Source: an uncultured Thermoanaerobacteraceae bacterium (GTDB taxonomy: Bacteria; Bacillota; DSM-12270; Thermacetogeniales; Thermacetogeniaceae). Taken from it: 6,158 nt of DNA. Positions 1-6,137 of the stretch are shown one piece after another (positions within the stretch are counted from its first letter, which is position 1; every line of letters begins with the position of its first letter). Location: assembly GCA_937914965.1 (NCBI GenBank), contig CALGIY010000222.1, forward strand, positions 1-6,158, written 5' to 3'. The notes under the pieces are model-generated. The model was not told where the DNA came from, made no database searches, and worked only from the letters and a program-made list of their open reading frames with translations. The translations under genes were made by a program, and so were the position numbers.

Positions 1-163
1 AAAATACGGTAGGGCCCGCCTTCAAATCTATCTTCCGCCAATTTCGAGAAAATGCCGGTAGGCTGGCACTGGGCTCGGAAAAAAAACGTAAATTCGTATC
101 CTCCATGGGGCAGATCGCACTATGGAAGAGACTAAATTGCCAGACACCTAATTTGACAAACCA

Positions 164-2677
164 ATGGAACGTGACGATCTCTTTGACCTTTCCCCTATCC
201 CCATGTGGATATTAGACAGAGCAGACCATTGTTTCCTTGCAGCAAACAGGGAGGCCCAGGGGCTCTATGGGTTTTCCCTCAATCAGCTCACGGGCATGGC
301 CCTGAAGGACGTCCTTGCGGATCCGGACACCGAGATAAAGGATCATAGCACCGGAATTGCCGAAGGGATTGTCCAAAGGCACCGAAACCGGGATGGGGGG
401 ACCTTCTATCTTAGGCTCAACACTGCCCCAGTCACATATGCTGGCAGGGCGGCAATTCTGGTAGCCGCAGTAGAGGTCGAACAGGACCCTCGTCCACTTA
501 TAGACCAGAACAAGGACCTTGGCGCCCATTCGTTGCTCGACGGTGCAGGAAAATTCATGTTCGCGGACCTCGACCACTGCAGGTTGTTGGGATGTGCCCC
601 GGGGGAGCTATTGGGCCGTAAACTCCTCGATTTTTTACATCCGGAGGAAAGAAGGCTCTTCTCAGGGCTCCTTGAAAGTCTCATGCAAGGGGGATCGTTC
701 CCATCGGGGACCTATGCACTCATCCGTGAGGACGGTGAGCGGAGGTGGATGGCATGCGACCTTTCTGTTGTTTCGACCTATGGAAAGGGAAAGGCCATCA
801 AGGTCGTGCTCTGGGACGTGACCGAAAAGACCGAACGCCAGCTGCACGAACAGGCCCTCGAGCGGATCGAGAGGGGGATAACCGAAGCTACATCGTTAGA
901 GACACTCGTCGATAAGGCCATCCAGGCCGTCCTTGGACTGCAGGAGGTCAGAACGGCAGAGATCTGGATCGTGTCCTCGGATCCTTCTTCCCTTGGCCTG
1001 AGGGGCAGGGCAAGCAAGCGGGATGGTCAATACCTGTTAGAGGGGTTTTCACCGAGCTTCAGTTGCAGGAAGGGGGAGGGCATGCCCGGAAGGGTTTGGA
1101 TGGAAATGGGGCCTGTCACCGCGCGATACGCCCCTCCGGGAAACCAGACTGCCTTTGGGGTCCCGATCCTAGCCGAGGGAAAGTTCCTGGGATGCCTGAT
1201 ATGCTACTCAACCGGACCGCTGGAAAGGCTGGAGGCCACTGGACCTTTCTTGGAAAGGGCAGCTCCCCGGATCGCTGAACCGATTGCCCATAAATTGAAG
1301 GAGAGCGAATACCGGATGCTCTTCGACATATCCCCCGACCCGCACTGTATCATCGGTCGGGACGGCCAAATAGAGATGTGCAACAGCGCCTTTTCCGCAC
1401 TGGTAACGACCGATGGGGCAATTTCCACTGGCAGCACCGTCCTTCAATTTGTGCACCCCGAGGACATCATGCGAGCAAAGAGGGATTTCATTTCCATGGT
1501 CAACGGATGGAGCACCGGTCCATACCGCTGCAGGGTCGCCACCGCTGAGGGCCATTTGCGCACGTTGCTCTGGTCTGCTGCCATCTCGCGAGAGTCCATG
1601 CGGATCGTCGCCGTAGGAAAGGACGTTACCGATCAGGACAGAGCAGAGCAGGAACTCCATGGGGCCCTCAAGAAGCTCCAAAATGCCCAGAAGATAGCTA
1701 AGCTGGGCTATTGGTTCCGGCCGGTCGACTCCCAGATCTCGAATTGGAGCGAGGAGACCTACAGTATCTATGAGCGCGTCCCCGGCACATTCGTACCCTC
1801 CATGGAGAACCTAAGAAACACCTTCTTTCCCGATGACCGCCACCTGATAGAGAAGGACCCTGCGCTCCTTCTGGAACCAAATGCCGCCAAGGGATTTGAA
1901 CACAGGATAGTTACTCCCGAGGGAAGGATCAAATGGGTAAGGCAGGAGGTAAGGATGGTCACCTCAGAGGACGGCACGCCCCAGAAGCTAGAGGGTACCA
2001 TCCAGGACATTACCGAAAGGAAATCGTACGAGGAAAGGCTATCCATGAGCAACGAGATCTTCCGGCTTGCCATGCTGGCGAGCAACGAGATGATCTGGCA
2101 CGTAGACGTGCAAGGGAAAACCCATACCCGAGGGGGAGGGGGACTGCGGCCCATCGAACAAGATAGTCCCGAAGAGTTCTCCATAGACAATTCTTGGTTC
2201 ACCACCATTTCCCCCAGCGACAGGGAAAGGGTCTGGGATTCGCTATGGAAGGTGATTGCCGACAAGGAACAGAATGCATGGTGTGCCGAATACCGAACAG
2301 TCGCAGCAGATGGCTCGGTCCACCACTACCAGGACAGGTGCCACGTCCTGCGAGACCCGGAGGGCAATGCAGTCCAGTTGGTCGGGGCAGCACTGGACGT
2401 GACCATTTCCCGGCGGCACGTTGAGATGATCGAGGAACAGAACAGAATCCTAAGGGACATTGCATGGTCTCAATCGCACCTGCTCAGGGCACCACTTACC
2501 AGGTTGATGGGACTTGCGGACATATCGATTCACCATGAGGGCGGTGGCCTCCAAGCGGTAAGGATCATGGAGCTAATCCGGGAATCGGCCGAGGAACTGG
2601 ACATGATAATCAGAACAATGACAGAAAAGGCAAACTCAATAGAAAATGGAACAAAGGACGATACTCTTGATCGATGA
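164..2677 (+). CDS. Multi-PAS/GAF sensor protein with HisKA-like C-terminus and no ATPase domain
   Basis: Probable cytoplasmic signal sensor of 837 residues; no membrane segment or signal peptide is visible. Domains in order: PAS 1 (about 1-105), PAS 2 (about 115-225, ending VVLWDVTEKTE), GAF (about 230-378, with GEGMPGRVW at 304-312 and GVPILAEGKFLGCL at 332-345), PAS 3 (about 380-495, ending GKDVTD), PAS_3-type PAS 4 (about 505-622, from AQKIAKLGYW to GTIQDITERK) and PAS_3-type PAS 5 (about 630-752). A HisKA-like helical hairpin follows at about 755-820, with candidate phospho-acceptor H772 in WSQSHLLRAPLTRLMG. The protein ends 65 residues after H772 with no HATPase_c domain (no N, G1 or G2 boxes), so it cannot autophosphorylate in the usual way. 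ATG 164 is the first possible start, because an in-frame TAA lies at 149-151; no Shine-Dalgarno is seen. The response regulator gene starts inside its 3' end, so the two products probably work together. Ligand unknown. Confidence 0.9.
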   Translation: MERDDLFDLSPIPMWILDRADHCFLAANREAQGLYGFSLNQLTGMALKDVLADPDTEIKDHSTGIAEGIVQRHRNRDGGTFYLRLNTAPVTYAGRAAILVAAVEVEQDPRPLIDQNKDLGAHSLLDGAGKFMFADLDHCRLLGCAPGELLGRKLLDFLHPEERRLFSGLLESLMQGGSFPSGTYALIREDGERRWMACDLSVVSTYGKGKAIKVVLWDVTEKTERQLHEQALERIERGITEATSLETLVDKAIQAVLGLQEVRTAEIWIVSSDPSSLGLRGRASKRDGQYLLEGFSPSFSCRKGEGMPGRVWMEMGPVTARYAPPGNQTAFGVPILAEGKFLGCLICYSTGPLERLEATGPFLERAAPRIAEPIAHKLKESEYRMLFDISPDPHCIIGRDGQIEMCNSAFSALVTTDGAISTGSTVLQFVHPEDIMRAKRDFISMVNGWSTGPYRCRVATAEGHLRTLLWSAAISRESMRIVAVGKDVTDQDRAEQELHGALKKLQNAQKIAKLGYWFRPVDSQISNWSEETYSIYERVPGTFVPSMENLRNTFFPDDRHLIEKDPALLLEPNAAKGFEHRIVTPEGRIKWVRQEVRMVTSEDGTPQKLEGTIQDITERKSYEERLSMSNEIFRLAMLASNEMIWHVDVQGKTHTRGGGGLRPIEQDSPEEFSIDNSWFTTISPSDRERVWDSLWKVIADKEQNAWCAEYRTVAADGSVHHYQDRCHVLRDPEGNAVQLVGAALDVTISRRHVEMIEEQNRILRDIAWSQSHLLRAPLTRLMGLADISIHHEGGGLQAVRIMELIRESAEELDMIIRTMTEKANSIENGTKDDTLDR

Positions 2678-3023
2678 CGACCCCGTCATCAATTTCATTC
2701 ACAGGACGATCATTTCAAGCGTTTTCCCGGAGAACAGGATACTTACCGTGGAGAACGGCCAATTGGCCCTTGAGCTCATCAAAGAGGAGCCTGACCGCCC
2801 ATACCTGGTCTTTTTGGACATAAACATGCCAGTCATGAACGGTTGGGAGTTCCTGGATGCCATAAGGTCCCAAGGGGGAAGCCTCGACCTGTCCATCCAC
2901 ATCCTTACCTCATCTGTTGACTCTAGGGACATAGAGAGGTCCTCAAGCGATGAGCTCGTGGTCTCCTACCTGGCCAAGCCCCTGAGCAGGGCTGGGCTCC
3001 TTGCCCTGAGGTCAAGACTGTGA
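2646..3023 (+). CDS. Single-domain response regulator (CheY-like receiver)
   Basis: A 125-residue stand-alone receiver. All hallmark residues are present: the acidic cluster D10-D11-D12, the phospho-acceptor D58 in VFLDINMPVMNG, T88 with S89 and S90 in ILTSS, and K111-P112 in YLAKPLS. The protein ends shortly after this last motif, so there is no DNA-binding or enzymatic output domain; the output must be protein-protein contact or onward phosphotransfer. Its start lies 32 nt inside the 3' end of the upstream sensor gene in a different frame, which favours translational coupling and a dedicated partnership. The obvious partner is H772 of that sensor, but since the sensor lacks a kinase domain the phosphate source is not evident. 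This receiver type is common in Bacteroidota as the small partner of PAS-rich sensors. Function as a receiver is very likely; the biological output is unknown. Confidence 0.93.
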   Translation: MEQRTILLIDDDPVINFIHRTIISSVFPENRILTVENGQLALELIKEEPDRPYLVFLDINMPVMNGWEFLDAIRSQGGSLDLSIHILTSSVDSRDIERSSSDELVVSYLAKPLSRAGLLALRSRL

Positions 3024-3263
3024 TATCCATGGGCAATCGGGTTCGGGAATCGATACCTGCACACACCTCCGCGGGCCTGTTCTAGAAAGTCCCGGAACAG
3101 AGGGCTAGTTAAGAATATTCCAAATGACCCTTATGTCCCAATACCGGCGCTTTCCACGACCAAGGAGAAGTGCCAGGTGGTTTGCGACCCCCTGATCCAA
3201 AACAGCCGGTCAATGGGCCCAGTCCTTATTCCGGATCAACAGAGCAGAAATATTTTCCGAAAA
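3024..3263. other. Non-coding spacer between signalling pair and arsR operon
   Basis: I see no supportable gene here. The longest ATG-started reading frame I noted is 18 codons, starting near 3029 and stopping at the TAG at 3083. A 6-bp inverted repeat (CTGTTC at 3077-3082, GAACAG at 3095-3100, 12-nt loop) lies 54 nt after the response regulator stop. It is not followed by a T run, so it is only a weak candidate for transcription termination. The left part keeps the higher GC content of the signalling genes, and the sequence becomes AT-richer from about 3240. Confidence 0.5.
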
Positions 3264-3280
3264 CATTGCGTAACCGAATG
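3264..3280. promoter_or_regulatory. Candidate operator: 17-nt imperfect palindrome in arsR promoter
   Basis: The sequence CATTGCGTAACCGAATG is an imperfect dyad centred on 3272: six of eight base pairs match (CATT..GT/AC..AATG). It overlaps the -33 element and lies in the spacer before the -7 element, where a bound repressor would block RNA polymerase. Since the first gene of the operon is an ArsR-family regulator, autoregulation through this site is plausible. Assignment as operator is inference. Confidence 0.35.
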
Positions 3281-3296
3281 GCTTCGTTTATATTTG
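3265..3296 (+). promoter_or_regulatory. Bacteroidota-type sigma-A promoter of the arsR operon
   Basis: TATATTTG at 3289-3296 is a perfect match to the -7 element TAnnTTTG known from Bacteroidota. ATTG at 3265-3268 matches three of four bases of the -33 element TTTG. The spacer of 20 nt is within the usual range. Transcription would start at about 3300-3303, giving a leader of only about 12-15 nt before the ATG at 3315. No Shine-Dalgarno sequence lies in that leader, which is normal for the phylum. Confidence 0.75.
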
Positions 3297-3314
3297 TAGC
3301 CAAATGACTTCATT

Positions 3315-3635
3315 ATGAACTTAAGAAGGGACGTATTCCAAGCCATTTCAGATCCATCGAGGCGAGCAATCCTATTGCTGGTAGCTACAAAAGCCATGAC
3401 GGCAGGTGCCATCGCATCAAATTTTGCCACCGCAAGACCAACAGTCTCCAAACACATACAGATCCTGATTGAGTGTGAATTGCTGACACAAGAGCAAATA
3501 GGGAGGGAGATTTATTACCATGCCAGCGCCTCAAAGATGAAGGAGGTCGCAGATTATATTGAACAGTTCCGCCAGATGTGGGACGACAGGTTCAACAGAC
3601 TGGAGACAGTGATGAAAAAGTATAACAGGAAATAA
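3315..3635 (+). CDS. ArsR/SmtB-family winged-helix transcriptional regulator
   Basis: A 106-residue DNA-binding protein, typical length for the family. The N-terminus ([18 protein letters not shown], 6-23) is the characteristic first helix pair. The helix-turn-helix spans about 27-58, with recognition helix [12 protein letters not shown] at 40-51, followed by the wing ([14 protein letters not shown]). The metal-binding CxC motif of arsenic or cadmium sensors is absent: the only cysteine is C54. It therefore belongs with the non-metal members that sit next to SRPBCC genes and repress their own operon. It is first in a four-gene operon, with TAA 2 nt before the next ATG. The start at 3315 is supported by the promoter 18 nt upstream; ATG 3304 is in another frame. 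The inducer is unknown. Confidence 0.92.
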   Translation: MNLRRDVFQAISDPSRRAILLLVATKAMTAGAIASNFATARPTVSKHIQILIECELLTQEQIGREIYYHASASKMKEVADYIEQFRQMWDDRFNRLETVMKKYNRK

Positions 3636-3637
3636 AA

Positions 3638-4102
3638 ATGGAAAACAAGACAGTAGTAAGTGCCGAGGATGGCACACAGGAAATCCTGATCACGAGGGTT
3701 TTTGACCTGCCCTTGGAACTGCTTTTCAAAGCATACGAAGAACCCGGGCTCTTTGAAGAATGGATGAACGCCAAAGTACTGAAAATGGACAACAAGGACC
3801 ACGGCTCTTATGCTTTTGAAACTTGGCATAACGGAAAGGTGGTATTTCGGGCTAACGGGACTTTCCACGAATTTGTACCGCAGAAGAGAATCACACGAAC
3901 ATTTGAAATGGAGGACACCCCTTTTCCCGTTCAGTTAGAATTTTTGGAGTTTGAGGAACTGACAAACCAGACGAGCAAACTGACCATGCAGATAGTGTTC
4001 AGGTCCGTTGAATTCAGGAACCGATTATTGCAGATGCCGTTCGCACATGGCCTCAACATGGCACACGACAGGCTACAGGAAAAGGTTAATCGCTTAAAAT
4101 AG
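3638..4102 (+). CDS. SRPBCC (AHSA1/START-like) domain protein
   Basis: A 154-residue soluble protein with the fold of Bet v1/AHSA1-type ligand-binding proteins. The family pattern is clear: the first strand and helix (ILITRVFDLPLELLFKAYEEP, about 16-36), then LFEEWM at 38-43, a central beta region with GSYAFETWHNGKVVF (56-70) and GTFHEFVPQKRITRTFEM (74-91), and the long C-terminal helix over about 124-153. Such proteins bind hydrophobic small molecules in a deep cavity, but no ligand can be predicted here. Pairing directly after an ArsR regulator is a very common arrangement and suggests that the two respond to the same compound or stress. It starts 2 nt after the regulator stop, in an A-rich context, and ends 6 nt before the next gene. 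Confidence 0.9.
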   Translation: MENKTVVSAEDGTQEILITRVFDLPLELLFKAYEEPGLFEEWMNAKVLKMDNKDHGSYAFETWHNGKVVFRANGTFHEFVPQKRITRTFEMEDTPFPVQLEFLEFEELTNQTSKLTMQIVFRSVEFRNRLLQMPFAHGLNMAHDRLQEKVNRLK

Positions 4103-4108
4103 CTGGAT

Positions 4109-4492
4109 ATGGCAAGGAAACGAAGAATTATCTATTGGGCGGCAACCATATTCCTGTCAATTGGGATGACCGCCGGGGGTATACAGCAATTGTTGCAGGT
4201 AGGTGGCTATAATGCGATCGTGAGTTCATTGGGATACCCTCTCTATCTATTGAGCATCCTCGGAGCCTGGAAATTATTGGGCGTAGCGGCTATCCTGATC
4301 CCGAAATTTCCGATACTCAAGGAATGGGCCTATGCAGGTTTCTTCTTTGCAATGTCAGGTGCCTTCGCGTCCCACCTTGCGGTTGGACAGCCATTCGGAG
4401 AAGCTGTACCATCATTAATATTGGTTTCGGCAACCGTGCTGTCATGGTACTTCAGGCCAGAAAGCAGAAAAATCACCCCTCAAAAAACCTAA
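4109..4492 (+). CDS. DoxX-like family integral membrane protein
   Basis: A 127-residue protein with four predicted transmembrane helices at about 8-28, 37-63, 72-92 and 99-115, a positively charged N-terminus (MARKRR) and a charged C-terminal tail. The segments LGYPLYLLSILGAWKLLG (41-58) and FPILKEWAYAGFFF (67-80), followed by SHLAVG, are the signature of the DoxX_2 group. DoxX relatives sit in the cytoplasmic membrane; their biochemical role is mostly unknown, though some are linked to thiosulfate/quinone oxidoreduction or oxidative stress. Together with the ArsR and SRPBCC genes it forms a commonly seen trio. It starts 6 nt after the preceding stop and ends 11 nt before the next gene. The family call is confident; the function is not. 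Confidence 0.9.
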   Translation: MARKRRIIYWAATIFLSIGMTAGGIQQLLQVGGYNAIVSSLGYPLYLLSILGAWKLLGVAAILIPKFPILKEWAYAGFFFAMSGAFASHLAVGQPFGEAVPSLILVSATVLSWYFRPESRKITPQKT

Positions 4493-4503
4493 AGAAGTTA
4501 CCC

Positions 4504-5091
4504 ATGGACCAGAAGATAATTGACCATTATTTTGCGGAGGCAGATAGATGGAAAGAGGAGTTCCAATTGTTGCGCGAGATCGTTCTTGAAAACACCTCTC
4601 TTGAAGAAACCTACAAATGGAAGCACCCGTGCTACACATTTCATGGGAAAAACATTGTACTGATACACGGATTTAAAGATTATTGTGCACTACTTTTCCT
4701 CAAGGGAGCTTTACTGAAAGATCCGCAGAAGGTACTTATCCAGCAAACCGAAAACGTACAATCGGCGAGGCAGATTAGATTTACCAGTATTGAGCAGATC
4801 GAAGCACTCCTGCCCATCCTCAAGGCCTTTATAGCTGAAGCCATAGAGATTGAAATGTCGGGGAAGAAGGTAGAGTTGAGGAAAGCAAGTGACTATCCAA
4901 TCCCTGAAGAATTCCAAAGGGCAATTGGAGAGGACCGGGACCTTAAAAAAGCTTTCTATTCCTTAACGCCGGGCCGGCAAAAGGGGTATTTGTTTTATTT
5001 CAATCAAGCTAAACAATCCAGGACCAGAGAGGCAAGAATAGAAAAACACTATCAGCAGATTCTGGACGGAAAGGGTTTGGATGAAAAATAG
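4504..5091 (+). CDS. DUF1801 / YdeI-OmdA family protein
   Basis: A 195-residue soluble protein. The N-terminal part (about 17-112) looks like a DUF1801 frataxin-like fold, with EETYKWKHPCYTFHGKNIVLI at 34-54 and DYCALLFLKGALL at 59-71. The C-terminal part (about 131-190) has the YdeI/OmdA pattern PIPEEFQRAIG, then LTPGRQKGYLFYFNQAKQ and TREARIEKH. Family members are annotated as bacteriocin-protection or OmpD-associated proteins, but molecular activity is not established. I chose ATG 4504 because homologues begin with a motif like MDQKIIDHYF and because it follows the DoxX stop by 11 nt. The frame stays open upstream to 4324, but that would overlap the DoxX gene by 169 nt with sequence unlike the family. 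It is the last gene of the operon; no clear terminator follows. Confidence 0.88.
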   Translation: MDQKIIDHYFAEADRWKEEFQLLREIVLENTSLEETYKWKHPCYTFHGKNIVLIHGFKDYCALLFLKGALLKDPQKVLIQQTENVQSARQIRFTSIEQIEALLPILKAFIAEAIEIEMSGKKVELRKASDYPIPEEFQRAIGEDRDLKKAFYSLTPGRQKGYLFYFNQAKQSRTREARIEKHYQQILDGKGLDEK

Positions 5092-5218
5092 GATGTATTG
5101 CCCCGGCATCCGTTCGGTACTAACTGATCAAAATCACCAGAGGGATGGCAGTCCAAAAGACTTGTCCCTGCATTGACGGATTCGGGCTGGGAATGCCGGG
5201 TAATATGGAGCCAAACAT
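5092..5218. other. Spacer between convergent genes
   Basis: This 127-nt stretch separates the 3' ends of the + strand operon and the - strand CinA-like gene. It holds no gene. Two 8-nt complementary arms (CCCGGCAT at 5102-5109 and ATGCCGGG at 5193-5200) could pair, but the 83-nt loop is long and no T run follows on either strand. I see no convincing rho-independent terminator for either transcript. Confidence 0.5.
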
Positions 5219-5707
5219 TTAATCGCAAAGGAGAGATTCCAACATGTCCAGGCTCGCGTTGAAAGCTGAAATAAATATGTGCGCGGCATTAAGTGAGGAA
5301 AAATGGAACTTCTGGGATATCACATTGTTTTGACAAGAAACACAGAGGAATACATCGCCCCTAACGGCATTGGCACTCCCTTCTGAATCACTGAAAGCCT
5401 TCCCCGTCACAGCTATGTGAATATCAGCAGGAATGACGGTCTCCAAACCCTGTAACATGGATTCCGTAACACGCTCTGACTCTGCAGAGAACCGGTCAAT
5501 CAAGGAACCAGGAACACCCAGGACCTCTTTTTTAACATTTTCGGAATAGCATACAATAGAACCTTCCAAATAGTCCCCCGATTCAGTCTGTAAACTCCAT
5601 ATGCTCGTAAAAAAGCCTCCGGGCATGCTTTCTGCCAACGACAGTTTATACCCGCCTAGACTTATTAGTTCCCCAAGCCGGTTCAATTTCTTTTCATTTA
5701 TTTTCAT
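5219..5707 (-). CDS. Stand-alone CinA C-terminal domain protein (PncC-like), divergent
   Basis: A 162-residue protein matching the C-terminal amidohydrolase domain of CinA, which in PncC deamidates nicotinamide mononucleotide in pyridine-nucleotide recycling. Visible family landmarks: LSLAESMPGGFFTS (22-35) in place of the usual AESCTGG motif, a GSIVCYSENVKKEVLGVP stretch (49-66), SAESERV (74-80), PADIHIAVTG (93-102) and GDVFLCVS (117-124). The motif serine S27 and glutamate E26 are kept, but C and T of ESCTGG are M28 and P29, and the usual glycine-proline-rich stretch after VTG is replaced by KAFSDSEG. Catalytic activity is therefore doubtful. The N-terminal molybdopterin-binding-like domain of full CinA is absent, as in other short members. 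The gene is convergent with the arsR operon and apparently monocistronic. The start at 5707 gives the usual length; no Shine-Dalgarno is seen. Confidence 0.82.
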   Translation of the reverse strand: MKINEKKLNRLGELISLGGYKLSLAESMPGGFFTSIWSLQTESGDYLEGSIVCYSENVKKEVLGVPGSLIDRFSAESERVTESMLQGLETVIPADIHIAVTGKAFSDSEGSANAVRGDVFLCVSCQNNVISQKFHFSSLNAAHIFISAFNASLDMLESLLCD

Positions 5708-5708
5708 A

Positions 5709-5735
5709 AGGATTCTTTAAAATAGCTGTAATCCT
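5709..5735 (-). repeat. Inverted repeat in the leader of the CinA-like gene
   Basis: AGGATT at 5709-5714 and AATCCT at 5730-5735 are perfect 6-bp complementary arms with a 15-nt spacer, and the inner arm ends one base before the start codon at 5707. In RNA it could fold into a weak hairpin next to the start codon; as DNA it could be a small operator. Six base pairs with this spacing can easily arise by chance. Confidence 0.3.
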
Positions 5736-5933
5736 AGAACAATCCATAAAACTTTTTGTTGAAAAAGGCCTGTGATATCGCTATAAAAATATTCCTTTCT
5801 CCTTTCCATATGAACAGATAAACCTATTAAATTACCCCCATCTATCCCCAAATAATAAATGGATTAACATCCTGTTTAGCTAGTGGCAAAGTTCTTTTCA
5901 TCCAAGGCTACATGAAATCCCAGCATCAAAAGT

Positions 5934-5954
5934 TATACCTCAGAAAGTATACCT
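5934..5954 (+). repeat. Direct repeat TATACCT, 14-nt period
   Basis: TATACCT occurs at 5934-5940 and again at 5948-5954, one and a third helical turns apart. It lies in non-coding DNA about 230 nt upstream of the CinA-like gene. It may be a pair of regulator half-sites or chance. Confidence 0.3.
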
Positions 5955-5982
5955 ACTCCGTCCATTGAAATTAAGTCCAAAG

Positions 5983-5999
5983 TGATATTTGGAATATCA
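5983..5999. repeat. 17-nt perfect palindrome TGATATT-TGG-AATATCA
   Basis: Two perfect 7-nt arms (TGATATT at 5983-5989 and AATATCA at 5993-5999) flank a 3-nt centre. The size and symmetry suit a dimeric regulator binding site; an RNA hairpin with a 3-nt loop and mostly A-U pairs would be weak and is not followed by a T run. It sits between the CinA-like gene and a - strand gene expected to the right. Confidence 0.45.
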
Positions 6000-6108
6000 T
6001 GTTTAATATATTTTATATACTGTTATTATAAATAATAATGAAGGGCCTTATTTAAATATGTTTGTTTAGGGGAAAACAACAAATTCTATAAATAAGAAAT
6101 TGGATAAC

Positions 6109-6137
6109 AAAAAAACAGAATGCTATTGGCATTCTGT
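6109..6137 (-). terminator. Rho-independent terminator of a - strand gene to the right
   Basis: Read on the - strand, ACAGAATGC, a 5-nt loop CAATA, and GCATTCTGT form a perfect 9-bp stem (6115-6123 with 6129-6137), directly followed by seven T residues (6109-6115 read leftwards, the first shared with the stem). On the + strand no T run follows, so it works leftwards only. It implies a - strand gene whose 3' end lies at or just beyond the right edge. A TAA on that strand at 6155-6157, 17 nt before the stem, would be a suitable stop. Confidence 0.8.

Larger units (their letters stand above)
5708..6108. other. AT-rich non-coding region upstream of the CinA-like gene
   Basis: About 400 nt without a supportable gene on either strand; it must include the promoter of the - strand CinA-like gene, but I could not find an exact TAnnTTTG element in that orientation. 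The most AT-rich part is about 6001-6060. It contains a 17-nt palindrome (5983-5999), a repeated TATACCT and a 6-bp inverted repeat next to the CinA-like start codon. On the + strand TATGTTTG at 6057-6064 fits a -7 element, but no good -33 element precedes it and no gene follows. Confidence 0.5.

Noticed and set aside
149..155. TAATTTG just upstream of the sensor gene as a -7 promoter element.
   Set aside because: It is one base short of TAnnTTTG, has no TTG at proper distance upstream, and would lie only 8 nt from the start codon.
3..215. Reading frame open from the left edge to a TAG at 213-215 (+ strand), possible 3' end of an upstream gene.
   Set aside because: Its 70-residue translation matches no family I recognise, it overlaps the well-supported sensor gene by 52 nt, and such a length can be open by chance. 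A real partial gene cannot be excluded without the sequence to the left.
1208..1681. Long - strand frame (157 codons) opposite the sensor gene, with similar ones at 1768-2265 and 212-577.
   Set aside because: Their translations look like antisense shadows of the GC-rich sensor gene, with no recognisable domains, and the sense frame is strongly supported by its PAS and GAF domains.
3077..3100. Inverted repeat after the response regulator gene as a rho-independent terminator.
   Set aside because: Only 6 bp with a 12-nt loop and no T run follows.
4324..4503. Longer N-terminal extension of the DUF1801/YdeI-type gene.
   Set aside because: It overlaps the DoxX gene out of frame, and the extra residues (rich in C and R) do not resemble the family; ATG 4504 gives the expected N-terminus.
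5102..5200. CCCGGCAT/ATGCCGGG arms as a bidirectional terminator between convergent genes.
   Set aside because: The 83-nt loop is too long, and neither strand has a T run after the outer arm.
6057..6064. TATGTTTG as a + strand promoter.
   Set aside because: No suitable -33 element lies 17-23 nt upstream, and no + strand gene follows within the window.
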